Source: Vibrio sp. RE88 (GTDB lineage Bacteria; Pseudomonadota; Gammaproteobacteria; Enterobacterales; Vibrionaceae). Taken from it: 64,000 bases of DNA. A program made the translations under genes and the position numbers. Below the pieces are notes generated by a model, which ran no database searches, had not been told where the DNA came from, and saw only the letters and a list, made by a program, of their open reading frames with translations. The stretch covers positions 372,001 to 436,000 of the forward strand of contig NZ_VTYQ01000002.1 in NCBI RefSeq assembly GCF_013113835.1. Reading direction: 5' to 3'. Below, one piece after another: positions 18,392 to 27,340 of the stretch. Positions within the stretch are counted from its first letter, which is position 1; each line of letters begins with the position of its first letter.

Positions 18392-20572
18392 TTAGTGCTT
18401 TTTATCGATAGTATCTGATTGATTTACGCGCACTGCGAACTTACTTGCTAATGAGTGCAATTCGGGCAGCATTCGATATATGAGGTACAACTGCTGTAAG
18501 ACCATCTTAACCGAATTGTCATCTTCTTCACGCCATTCAGACAACCTTGCTTCCATCGCGGGATCGTCGATGTCACTGGTATCGCAGGTATCACAATGGT
18601 CGTTCAACTGATTAAACAAAATGTCCAAATGGTGGTGGATAACCCGATGCGCATCGAGTACCAGCTTATGCGTGTCTTCGTCGTTAATTCTCGTTCGATG
18701 AGCACCCAACGCTGAGATGTAGCTGAGTAGCGCATGACTTAAGGTTAGGAAACGAAAGCTCTCGTCTACCGCTGAACGATACCGACCCGGCTCGGCGAGC
18801 ATAGAGCTGATCGCGTTAGTCAGGTTAGCGTCATGGTTATGGGCACTTCGTCGCGCGATTCGATAGGTGAGACTGTCTTTTTTGCCTATCCGGTACTGAC
18901 CAATGATCTGTGCAAGATAGCTTCGGTTGGCGTGGATCGTATCTGCCATAACAGTGTGGAGTCGTTTTGACTGCCAATCTGGCAAAATAAGAGCGACGGC
19001 AACTACTGCCAAAGCGCAGCCAATAATCGTATCGGCCAAGCGTGGTAGGACGACGGCATAGCCATCTCCAAGTTGATGGAAGCAGAATAAAACCAATACA
19101 GTGATAAAGCCGGTGGCGTAGCCGTAATTTGCTAATCGGAAAGCAAAGAAGGCAACACCGGATACGACAATAAAGACCAGTTGGCTTTCCTGAGAAGGGA
19201 AAAATGTTAATAGCGGTACACCAATCAATAAGCCCGCAATGGTGCCTAACACTCTGGCGACAAGTTTCTGTCTTGTAGCGCTGTAGTTAGGCTGACATAC
19301 GAACAAGGTCGTCAATAGGATCCAGTAACCTCTTTCGATACCGAAAGCTTGAATGATTCCATAGCCTGCGGTGAGAGCGATAGACATTCGGATTGCATGA
19401 CGAAACAACATCGAATCTTTATTCAGATTGGATGTGATACGTAGCCACATCGCTTTAAGTGTATGCGCCTCCGTGTCATCAAGTACGTCCTCTTCCAACG
19501 CACTGGCATCAGGGTTACTGATGTTGCTGAGTTGTTTTTCTACTGTCGCAAGGTTATTGAAAAGGTAATTGAGCTGGTTGAGAAGGGACTTCCACTGGGG
19601 ATTATTTTGTTCCTGTAGATGCGTAAGCGAGCTCATTAACTCATCCAATGCAACGACGGAGTCCTCGCTGTGTTGATACTCTTTCCCTAATCGAATGGCC
19701 TGAGCGATGTTTCGACACGCTTTTGCTTGGGTTTCCAGTAAGTGTTTAAACCTGAATAAAACGTCCGAACGCCCAAAGTGCTCTGCCAACTCCTGATAAC
19801 GGTAATGGCTGGAACTGACTCGCTCGTGAATATCTTGTGCGAGGAAGTAAATATTGAGAAATCGGTCGCTTGCGCCATCAACATGGCCTCGTTTCGAACG
19901 GCTGAGCAATGTGGCTTTGCACAGGTTTAATGCTGTAACCGTAGCTGCATTGAGCGTTGCTTCTTTAATCCTAAAAGGTTGAGGTTCTAGATTGGTAACA
20001 GGGTGGAATAACTGGCTTCTAGATTCGAGGTAGTTAGCTAATTGAAGAAAAACGGTCGCTAGGCTTTGTTGAACGGGCTGCATAGGCCATAACGCTGACC
20101 AAACTATCGACATGAAGAAATACCACGCCGCGCCAGAAAGTAACATTATTGGCTGCAGCCATATATTGGTGCTTTCGTGAGCGCCTAACATCGTATATAT
20201 GGCGATTAGCAGTGACCCAAACGCGATACTGGCGTATCTAGGGCCAATAGCACCCAGCATGATAAAACCAAATGTGGATGCAAATAGTCCGGCTGTGAAC
20301 AGAATAGGAGTGTCAAACAGCAGCTCGATTGAAAACGATGCAATCGCGAAACAAGCTAGCGTCAATACAATGGATTTGAGTCGGCCTGTGAAATTGTCAT
20401 CGCTTTCAGCCAGCGCAGCGGCGATCACACCTAAAATAAGCGGGATGATGTAGGCATCAATAGGGTAATACCAGCTCGGAATGACGACACCCAACAGAGT
20501 CACCAGAATGAGCAGGCTGTAGTTAATGGTCTTGTTTACCCAATAAAGGCGGAGCTGACTGAAAAATTGCAC
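18392..20572 (-). CDS. yccS: YccS/YhfK family membrane protein (FUSC-like)
   Basis: A large inner-membrane protein of the YccS group, relatives of aromatic-acid efflux proteins. It has about six TMs near the N-terminus (WVNKTINYSLLILVTLLGVV onwards), a long cytosolic middle section with many charged helices, a second TM block (about residues 390-510; RMSIALTAGYGIIQAFG onwards) and a cytosolic tail. No ATG is available near the N-terminus. I chose the GTG giving VQFFSQLRLYW (726 residues) because it matches the start of E. coli YccS; a TTG at 20623 would add 17 residues. Substrate unknown. Confidence 0.85.
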   Translation of the reverse strand: MQFFSQLRLYWVNKTINYSLLILVTLLGVVIPSWYYPIDAYIIPLILGVIAAALAESDDNFTGRLKSIVLTLACFAIASFSIELLFDTPILFTAGLFASTFGFIMLGAIGPRYASIAFGSLLIAIYTMLGAHESTNIWLQPIMLLSGAAWYFFMSIVWSALWPMQPVQQSLATVFLQLANYLESRSQLFHPVTNLEPQPFRIKEATLNAATVTALNLCKATLLSRSKRGHVDGASDRFLNIYFLAQDIHERVSSSHYRYQELAEHFGRSDVLFRFKHLLETQAKACRNIAQAIRLGKEYQHSEDSVVALDELMSSLTHLQEQNNPQWKSLLNQLNYLFNNLATVEKQLSNISNPDASALEEDVLDDTEAHTLKAMWLRITSNLNKDSMLFRHAIRMSIALTAGYGIIQAFGIERGYWILLTTLFVCQPNYSATRQKLVARVLGTIAGLLIGVPLLTFFPSQESQLVFIVVSGVAFFAFRLANYGYATGFITVLVLFCFHQLGDGYAVVLPRLADTIIGCALAVVAVALILPDWQSKRLHTVMADTIHANRSYLAQIIGQYRIGKKDSLTYRIARRSAHNHDANLTNAISSMLAEPGRYRSAVDESFRFLTLSHALLSYISALGAHRTRINDEDTHKLVLDAHRVIHHHLDILFNQLNDHCDTCDTSDIDDPAMEARLSEWREEDDNSVKMVLQQLYLIYRMLPELHSLASKFAVRVNQSDTIDKKH

Positions 20573-20772
20573 GTTATCGATTCTTAGAGTTGCTTGATAC
20601 TGACTATTGTACCTAATAGTCAATGGTAAACTTCTGATACAGATAAAGAAACAAGTCTGTTTGATTACCTTTTCTACACCGTGAGCTTAGCAGTAGATAT
20701 TGACAGGATCTTTTCATTCTTCAATCCGGTTGAGTTATGATGTCGGCAATTGAATTCAAGGACAAAACAAGA

Positions 20773-22839
20773 ATGCAGCTAATTGCCAACAAGACTGCAC
20801 AATATCTTATTCAAAATGAATATCATCAGGTTTCTCTAGAATCTGATTTTCTCGTATTAAGCTCTCGGGGCAGCGAAGAGCGCATTCCTTTTAATGTCTG
20901 GAACGGCAAAGTTAAACTTAAGCGTGGCCTTTTCTGGGGAGGGCTGCAATTCTTTGCGCACCCAGAAGAGGGAAAGCAGCAGTCCTGGTTAATTCAGGGG
21001 TTACCATGGGAGCGTTGCCGCGACTTTGCCCGATTAGCGGTGGCTTCCTATCAGAAGTGGCACCATCATCAGTGTGTTCAACTCAATAAGTTTTTACCTG
21101 AATGGGAAATGGAAGTGCGTGGTTTTGAACGCCAGCCTGCGTTTTTGACGCACTCGACGGTCAATGCATGGCTTGAAAAGATGAATCGCGACTTTTCAAC
21201 CATGGAAATGACGCTTGAGGATGCGCTTTTGCGAATGCCGGATCGTATGTCTGAGATTTTGCCTTGGATTGATGATACCGATGAGGTGATGGCCACGCGA
21301 AACCAACGTTGGATGGTAACCGAGTTAGAAAACTGGAAAGTACTCTTTTCACAAATCGAGTCTTCACCGTTGAATTTGTCCCAACAACAAGCTGTGCTAC
21401 TGAACGATGACAACAACTTGGTACTTGCAGGGGCGGGTTCAGGTAAAACCAGTGTTTTAACAGCACGGGTAGCCTACTTATTGCAGAGTCACTTAGCGCA
21501 GGCTGAAGACATCCTTATGCTGGCTTTTGGCCGCGATGCAGCAGAAGAGATGAAACAGCGTCTCGAAAACAAAATCGGGCTTAGCGCAGAGCAGGTGACA
21601 GTAAACACATTCCACCAACTTGGTCTTAAGATTCTAAATCAGGTTGAAAAAGAGCCCGTCACTATTTCTCCTATCGCTTTGGACGACAATCTCAAAAGCG
21701 CATGGTGCGTAGATTGGCTTAAAAAGCACTGGATGACACCTACCGCTTTCAAACGTTGGCAAAAACACCTACAAAAGTGGCCAATCGCCTATTTAGCGGG
21801 TGATGACGAGCTTGGTAGCCACGTTGAAAACCCTAAGCTGATTGCTTGGCTAAATAAGCAATTGAATCAGCTATCAGCGATGGGTTGCACGAAAAAAGAA
21901 ATTCAACAAAGGCTGGTGGATCACAACGACTATACTCGCCTGAATAGTGAGCTTGCGTTGGTGTGGCCTTGTTATCAAGCGTGGCTGGAAACGCTCAAAT
22001 CAGAAGGTCATATTGATTTCAATATTATGATCACTAAAGCGACACAGCATGTGATGAAAGGTAAGTTCAAGGCGCCTTGGAAGTACATCATGATAGATGA
22101 GTATCAGGATATCTCACCTCAGCGGTTGGCGTTAGTAGAAGCATTATGTCAACTGAAGGATGAGCGCAACGGTGTACTATTTGCAGTGGGGGATGACTGG
22201 CAGTCTATTTATGAATTCGCAGGTGCGGACGTTGATTTGACGACCGGATTTGCCGAACGCTTCCCACATTCTACGATCCACCATCTTGATACTACTTATC
22301 GTTTCAACAATCAGATTGGAGAAGTGGCAAACCAATTTGTTCAGCAGAACCCAGCTCAGCTCGAAAAAGTGCTACAGAGCCATAAAGAGCAAAAAGCGAA
22401 AGCGGTGACGCTGGCGCCGAGTAACACGGTCGAGAAAATATTGGACGAACTTAACCGCAAGGCTAAAAGTACGCAAACTGTATTGCTGCTCGGGAGAAAT
22501 CATTATCACAAGCCAGAGCTTCTTTCCGAATGGCAGAAACAGTTCGCTTTGCTCTCGATTGAATTTATGACCTGTCACGCCAGTAAAGGCAAAGAAGCGG
22601 ATTTCGTTATTGTTCTGTCTGTGGATGAAGGGCAATTCCCTGCGAGGGTTAAAGCGCTTCATATTGATGGTGCCTTGACTCAATCGGGGGATACGTTCCC
22701 TTATGCGGAAGAACGTCGACTGTTTTATGTTGCTATCACGCGAGCGAAGAAAAAAGTTTGGATAACTTATACAGGTTCAGGCTCGAGCTTTGTCAAAGAG
22801 CTGACTGAACAAGATTATCCGGTAATAGTTAAGAAATAG
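20773..22839 (+). CDS. helD: DNA helicase IV
   Basis: Superfamily 1 UvrD/Rep-like 3'-5' helicase, acting in recombination and repair. The start at MQLIANKTAQ gives 688 residues and aligns with the E. coli HelD N-terminus, with AAGGA ten bases upstream; the longer start (20737) lacks a signal. Motifs in order: an N-terminal WGGLQFF-type domain, Walker A AGAGSGKTS at 219-227, Walker B IDEYQDISP with D442, GDDWQSIYEFAGADV, TCHASKGKEADFVI and RRLFYVAITRAKKKV near the end. It is followed closely by cutA. Confidence 0.93.
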   Translation: MQLIANKTAQYLIQNEYHQVSLESDFLVLSSRGSEERIPFNVWNGKVKLKRGLFWGGLQFFAHPEEGKQQSWLIQGLPWERCRDFARLAVASYQKWHHHQCVQLNKFLPEWEMEVRGFERQPAFLTHSTVNAWLEKMNRDFSTMEMTLEDALLRMPDRMSEILPWIDDTDEVMATRNQRWMVTELENWKVLFSQIESSPLNLSQQQAVLLNDDNNLVLAGAGSGKTSVLTARVAYLLQSHLAQAEDILMLAFGRDAAEEMKQRLENKIGLSAEQVTVNTFHQLGLKILNQVEKEPVTISPIALDDNLKSAWCVDWLKKHWMTPTAFKRWQKHLQKWPIAYLAGDDELGSHVENPKLIAWLNKQLNQLSAMGCTKKEIQQRLVDHNDYTRLNSELALVWPCYQAWLETLKSEGHIDFNIMITKATQHVMKGKFKAPWKYIMIDEYQDISPQRLALVEALCQLKDERNGVLFAVGDDWQSIYEFAGADVDLTTGFAERFPHSTIHHLDTTYRFNNQIGEVANQFVQQNPAQLEKVLQSHKEQKAKAVTLAPSNTVEKILDELNRKAKSTQTVLLLGRNHYHKPELLSEWQKQFALLSIEFMTCHASKGKEADFVIVLSVDEGQFPARVKALHIDGALTQSGDTFPYAEERRLFYVAITRAKKKVWITYTGSGSSFVKELTEQDYPVIVKK

Positions 22840-22854
22840 GGAGGTGGATTAGGT

Positions 22855-23175
22855 ATGAGTGGCCAATTTTGCATTACGCTAACGACAGCAAATAATGATG
22901 AAACCACACAGAAAATCATCAACTCAGTATTGAAGAAAGAACTGGCGGCCTGCATTCAGACCATGCCAGTCAATAGCCATTATATTTGGGAAGGTGAAGT
23001 GTGTTGTGATAACGAAACTCTGTTGATCATCAAAACCAAAAAAGCCTGCTACGCGGAACTTGAACAAGTGATCGTTTCCAATCATGACTATGAGGTGCCT
23101 CAAGTTGTTCAAGTTCCTTTTACTGAAGGGTTTAACCCTTACCTTGCTTGGATTGAAGAAAGCACCCGCTGCTGA
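22855..23175 (+). CDS. cutA: Divalent-cation tolerance protein CutA
   Basis: A 106-residue trimeric PII-like fold protein linked to copper and divalent cation tolerance. Family landmarks are LKKELAACIQTMPVNSHYIW, GEVCCDNETLLIIKTKK and the C-terminal YEVPQVVQVPFTEGFNPYL with W153-like aromatic end. It lies 15 bases after helD and has GGGAGG upstream. Its last 37 bases overlap the convergent YjdF-like gene. Confidence 0.95.
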   Translation: MSGQFCITLTTANNDETTQKIINSVLKKELAACIQTMPVNSHYIWEGEVCCDNETLLIIKTKKACYAELEQVIVSNHDYEVPQVVQVPFTEGFNPYLAWIEESTRC

Positions 23176-23756
23176 GACGCTAGTAAGCTCAGAGCGGTGA
23201 GCGCTCCGAGCGTATCCATTAACATGTCCTTTTGGGCATCCCAGATATCACCTTGAGAACCTAAAAACGCAATGCCTTCGTCACCTCCTGCGAGGGCTGC
23301 GTACCACCATTCCACAATTTCATAGCCCGCTGCGAGAGACATGATTGCAAATAGAGCAAAAGCGATTGCCAGCTTTGTGCTCATTAGCTGTTTTCTGATT
23401 AAGTATTCGGCGATAGGGTACGCATATAAACCGATAGAGAAGTGCGCTACTCGATCAAAGTTGTTTCTTTCGGAACCGATTAAGTTGTTAAACCAGTCAA
23501 ATGGCACTTCGGCAAACGTGTATTTGGCTCCAATAGTGTGCAATGTAAGCCAGATAAACATCAGGCAATATGCAGTTTTGGAAAACTGAAACTGACGCGA
23601 CACCAGCCAGATGAGCGCCAGAATCCCAACTGCTGGAATGATCTCAGCGATCCAAACTGCGCGCGAAGATGGCTCTATAGCAGAAAACAAAAACACCAGA
23701 GCGTAGGCAGCGGATAACCCACTTAAAAGCGAGAATGAGGTCTTGTTTGAGTTCAT
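23139..23756 (-). CDS. YjdF-like inner-membrane protein (DUF2238)
   Basis: A 205-residue polytopic membrane protein with about six TMs. DUF2238 signatures are present: LTLHTIGAKYTFAEVPFDWF, RNNFDRVAHFSIGLYAYPI, AAGYEIVEWWYA and the end block GSQGDIWDAQKDMLMDTLGA. The conserved His, Asp and Glu residues in these motifs hint at metal binding, but the function is not established. GGGAG precedes the ATG. The 3' end runs 37 bases into cutA in antisense. Confidence 0.88.
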   Translation of the reverse strand: MNSNKTSFSLLSGLSAAYALVFLFSAIEPSSRAVWIAEIIPAVGILALIWLVSRQFQFSKTAYCLMFIWLTLHTIGAKYTFAEVPFDWFNNLIGSERNNFDRVAHFSIGLYAYPIAEYLIRKQLMSTKLAIAFALFAIMSLAAGYEIVEWWYAALAGGDEGIAFLGSQGDIWDAQKDMLMDTLGALTALSLLASQQRVLSSIQAR

Positions 23757-23987
23757 TGAAAGACTCCCTGAATATATTTGTATATATCATGCCATCTAAT
23801 AAAACGGTGTTCAATTGCTCATTTGAACGTTTTCGCCAACTAATGATTAACTATTTATGTTGAAATGCGTAAACATCGCACACTTAACGTCCAAACTGAC
23901 TGTTTCATTTCATCAAAATTTGATTTACCTATATGTCACACTTAAAATCGCAGCTTCACCTATTACATAAACAATAAAAGTAAAGCC

Positions 23988-24827
23988 ATGAAACTGGAAA
24001 CTGTCGATTATCTAGCTGAAGATGCTGCTCAGCAATTTGTTACCTCACTACGTGAGACTGGATTCGGTGTATTGAAAAACCACCCGATTCCTAAAGAGCT
24101 TGTAGAGTCAATCTACGAGAACTGGTATCAGTTCTTTATGACTGAGCGCAAGAACGAGTTTACTTATAATGTTGAAACTCAAGACGGTTACTTCCCACCT
24201 TCAGTTTCTGAAGTAGCAAAGGGCCATACAGTTAAGGATATTAAGGAATACTTCCACGTTTATCCTTGGGGTCAAATGCCAGAAGAGCTTAAAGAACAGA
24301 TCATGGATTACTATGATCGTGCTAACAAGTTCGCTCAAGAACTACTAGGTTGGGTTGAAGCTTATGCACCGAAAGATGTGCAGGAGAAATTCTCTGTCGC
24401 TCTATCTGAAATGATCGATGGTAGCGACAAAACGCTACTTCGTATTCTTCATTACCCACCAATGACAGGTGACGAGGAACCAGGTGCAATCCGCGCAGCT
24501 GCGCATGAAGATATTAACCTTCTAACGGTTCTTCCAGCGGCGAACGAACCAGGCCTTCAGGTGAAAGGTAAAGATGGTAGCTGGATTGATGTACCTTGTG
24601 ACTTTGGTAACTTGATCATCAATATCGGTGACATGCTTCAAGAAGCATCTGGTGGCTATTTCCCATCAACAACACACCGTGTTATCAATCCTACAGGTGA
24701 ACGTCAGGAAACATCACGCATTTCATTGCCACTGTTCCTGCACCCGAAACCAGAAGTTGTTCTTTCAGAGCGCCACACAGCAGGCAGCTACCTGATGGAA
24801 CGACTACGTGAGCTAGGTGTTATCTAA
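23988..24827 (+). CDS. 2-oxoglutarate/Fe(II)-dependent oxygenase
   Basis: A 279-residue non-heme iron dioxygenase of the isopenicillin-N-synthase-like family. The iron triad is visible: H173 and D175 in AAHEDINLLT and H230 in STTHRVINP; R244 and S246 in RISLPLF would bind the 2-oxoglutarate carboxylate. Its N-terminal DIOX_N region runs from residues 1 to about 110. The substrate cannot be read from sequence. It stands alone with its own terminator and has a long AT-rich upstream region. Confidence 0.87.
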   Translation: MKLETVDYLAEDAAQQFVTSLRETGFGVLKNHPIPKELVESIYENWYQFFMTERKNEFTYNVETQDGYFPPSVSEVAKGHTVKDIKEYFHVYPWGQMPEELKEQIMDYYDRANKFAQELLGWVEAYAPKDVQEKFSVALSEMIDGSDKTLLRILHYPPMTGDEEPGAIRAAAHEDINLLTVLPAANEPGLQVKGKDGSWIDVPCDFGNLIINIGDMLQEASGGYFPSTTHRVINPTGERQETSRISLPLFLHPKPEVVLSERHTAGSYLMERLRELGVI

Positions 24828-24844
24828 CCACGAATTTCAAAGAA

Positions 24845-24872
24845 AGAGCCAGCAAATGCTGGCTCTTTTTTT
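24845..24872 (+). terminator. Terminator after oxygenase gene
   Basis: AGAGCCAGCA-AA-TGCTGGCTCT, a ten-pair perfect stem followed by seven T. Confidence 0.95.
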
Positions 24873-24959
24873 GGGTGATGATCGTCAATTCTGAGATAAT
24901 CGCTCGACAAATGGGCCATTTTGCATTTTCATTAAAAATAAACCCGTCGTAGAGTGGAT

Positions 24960-25577
24960 ATGAACGAACATCAGGAAGTCGCGGCCCAGTTCCAGCAGTA
25001 TATGGAGAATCCTTTGCTGTGGCCCATTATGGAAGTTCTCAGAAAACAGCCTTCAGGATGGAAAGTTCATACACTATCTTCCCATCTCAGCGAACTAGAA
25101 CTATTACCAGTACTAGATGGTTCGCCCGAGAAAGACCTCTTCAAACGTAATTTTCTTATTATGAACGCACTGTACCAATTGCAAGAAACCTTATACCCAG
25201 ACAACTGGCTACAGGTTCAAGCAATGGATATTGTGCTTATGCCTCAATCCAGAGTCTTTGGACATGAAGTTGATCATGAAGATCCTTTGCGTGATTACTA
25301 TCTCGACTGGCATAACTACGAAGCGGAAGAGGGAGAAGTGAAGAGGCTGCTGAATGAGTTCTGGACTCGTTATCGTGAATTTGTTGGTAGTACCAACGGC
25401 GATGACATGGATCGAGCCAAAGCGTTGTCGTTGTTTAAACTCCCTCAAGACGCCAGCGCCACTGAAATCCGCAAGACTTGGCGTAAACTGGCGCTGAAAT
25501 GGCACCCTGATAGAGAAAACGGGAATAGTGATCGCTTCCGCGTACTGTGCGAAGCTTGGCATGTATTAAGACATTGA
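24960..25577 (+). CDS. DnaJ-related protein
   Basis: A 205-residue protein with an N-terminal DnaJ-related domain (about residues 5-130) and a truncated J domain at the C-terminus, where ATEIRKTWRKLALKWHPDRE contains the HPD that stimulates DnaK. No zinc-finger or substrate-binding domains of true DnaJ are present, so it is a J-domain co-chaperone of unknown client. A GTG two codons upstream (24954) is an alternative start; the ATG has a better-spaced GAGTGG. Confidence 0.85.
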   Translation: MNEHQEVAAQFQQYMENPLLWPIMEVLRKQPSGWKVHTLSSHLSELELLPVLDGSPEKDLFKRNFLIMNALYQLQETLYPDNWLQVQAMDIVLMPQSRVFGHEVDHEDPLRDYYLDWHNYEAEEGEVKRLLNEFWTRYREFVGSTNGDDMDRAKALSLFKLPQDASATEIRKTWRKLALKWHPDRENGNSDRFRVLCEAWHVLRH

Positions 25578-25610
25578 AAAAAAAGCGCCTTATTGAATAA
25601 GGCGCTTTTT
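25577..25610. terminator. Bidirectional terminator
   Basis: AAAAGCGCCTTATT-GA-ATAAGGCGCTTTT, a long perfect stem flanked by A and T runs. It lies between the convergent DnaJ-related and ATPase genes and can serve both. Confidence 0.92.
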
Positions 25611-25612
25611 GG

Positions 25613-27268
25613 TTAATTTGTTGATTTGAACTGCGATTTTCTCATTCGGTTCAATGCTGCCATTGCGTCTAAGGTTCGTGGTTTTGCTAAGTCGCCCTGA
25701 TTTGGCATGTTCTTAGACCAATCACCTTCAAGCATTTGCTGTATTTCCTTCGCTGGATTGTTCGACCAGCCCGGTAATTGCGCTAGCTGGAACCACAACC
25801 ATCCAATGGCGTTAATTTCAGAGCTAGATTCCAGCTGTTCCAGCGCAGACAAATCGGTAAACTCTTTACCAAATCGCAAAGAATCGACGCCTTTTGCTGA
25901 TACGCGGAATTTTCCGTCGGCAAGAATCTTTTGTAGAGCCGCTCTATTAAGAGATCTTGGTCGGAACGTGCTGAGCTCGCTTTCACACTCGTTGCTTCGC
26001 TCTGTAGGGTGTTGCTCAACGACTTGTCGCGCCTTTTCCGTTACATCGACTGCTTGATAGTCGTGCATTTGAATCACGGTATCAGCCACGTCTAGATAGT
26101 CACCAGAACCACCCATGACAATAACCGTTGAAACTTCAAGTTCATCACGCAGTTGACCAATACGGTCAACCAGTGGTGTGATTGGCTCGTCGCCCTTGCT
26201 AACCAATGCCTGCATGCGCTCATCTCGGATCATAAAGTTTGTGGCGGACGTATCTTCGTCAATTAGAATACCCTGAACGCCAGCCTCAATAGACTCCTGC
26301 AGCCAAGCTGCCTGAGAGGTTGAGCCCGATGCATCCTGCGTTGTGAAATCGGCGGTATCACGTTGCATTGGAAGATGATTAATGTAGTTGGAAAGATTTA
26401 GGTTATGCACGCAGCGGCCGTCTTCTGCACGAATTTTCATCGCGTTTAGATTCGTGACAATGCGCTCACGACCATCACCCGGAATATGGTTATAAATGGA
26501 ACGCTCAATGGCATTAAGAAGGGTCGATTTACCGTGGAATCCGCCACCGACGATCAAAGTGATGCCTTTACGGATGCCTAAACCTGTGATTTCACCTTGG
26601 TTTGGTGCTGTGATAGTTACTTGCAAAGATTCAGGCGCAGTCAGTGCAACCGCGTCTTTCATAGGTAAATCACAGTTACCAGCCACTCGAGGTAGAACAG
26701 AGCCATTACCAACGAACGCAAGCAAATGATACTCTTCTAGCTTACCGCGAATGAATTCTTGATCCTCAACGATTTGACAATGGTGCACCAGCGCTTCTTT
26801 ATCCAGTTCACGTTCTAGTGTGGCACGACGGATAAACTTAGGTAAGTGGAAGGTCAGGATGTTGTTGGTCTTTTTACCCAGCACCGATCGGCCTTCAGCT
26901 GGAAGATTAACGCGGAATCGAAGTTCGATACCTTCGTCTGTGAACAAGACTGACGTACTATCCATTACCGTTTGACCAGTCAGCGCAATGCTAACGCTGT
27001 TTTCTTGCTTGGCGAACTCGGCAAAACTACGTGCAATGAAATCACGAGCTGCTACTTGATAGGCATCGGATGTTTCGCGTAGCCACTGTAACCCTGTTAA
27101 TGACCATGGTCTAATCGCTCTCACTCGTGACGCTGAAGCGTAAGGGTCTGCCTGAACATAGTCGATGAAAAAGGTGTAATCACCGAAGTCATATTGACCT
27201 TTTATCTGCTGATAAGCGCGATAGTTTTGTTTTTCGATTTTTTTGAGCGTGGCGGTTAACTGGTCCAT
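25613..27268 (-). CDS. Predicted ABC-class ATPase (PF09818 type)
   Basis: A 551-residue soluble ATPase of the uncharacterised ABC_ATPase family. Visible are a P-loop variant LIVGGGFHGKSTLLNAIE (about 236-253), an ILIDEDTSATNFMIRDERMQ block that fits Walker B and its surroundings, and VIVMGGSGDYLDVADTVIQM, a family signature. No membrane segments are present and no permease is near, so it is not an importer subunit. The biological role is unknown. It shares a terminator with the convergent DnaJ-related gene. Confidence 0.85.
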   Translation of the reverse strand: MDQLTATLKKIEKQNYRAYQQIKGQYDFGDYTFFIDYVQADPYASASRVRAIRPWSLTGLQWLRETSDAYQVAARDFIARSFAEFAKQENSVSIALTGQTVMDSTSVLFTDEGIELRFRVNLPAEGRSVLGKKTNNILTFHLPKFIRRATLERELDKEALVHHCQIVEDQEFIRGKLEEYHLLAFVGNGSVLPRVAGNCDLPMKDAVALTAPESLQVTITAPNQGEITGLGIRKGITLIVGGGFHGKSTLLNAIERSIYNHIPGDGRERIVTNLNAMKIRAEDGRCVHNLNLSNYINHLPMQRDTADFTTQDASGSTSQAAWLQESIEAGVQGILIDEDTSATNFMIRDERMQALVSKGDEPITPLVDRIGQLRDELEVSTVIVMGGSGDYLDVADTVIQMHDYQAVDVTEKARQVVEQHPTERSNECESELSTFRPRSLNRAALQKILADGKFRVSAKGVDSLRFGKEFTDLSALEQLESSSEINAIGWLWFQLAQLPGWSNNPAKEIQQMLEGDWSKNMPNQGDLAKPRTLDAMAALNRMRKSQFKSTN

Positions 27269-27340
27269 AAGGCATTCACAAGCGAGATAAAATAAAGGCG
27301 AGGATTATAAGAATCGCTCGCCACAGAGTAAAGGATTAAG

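Noticed and set aside
25209..25562. Minus-strand ORF of 117 codons inside the DnaJ-related gene
   Set aside because: Shadow of a real gene; no start signal.
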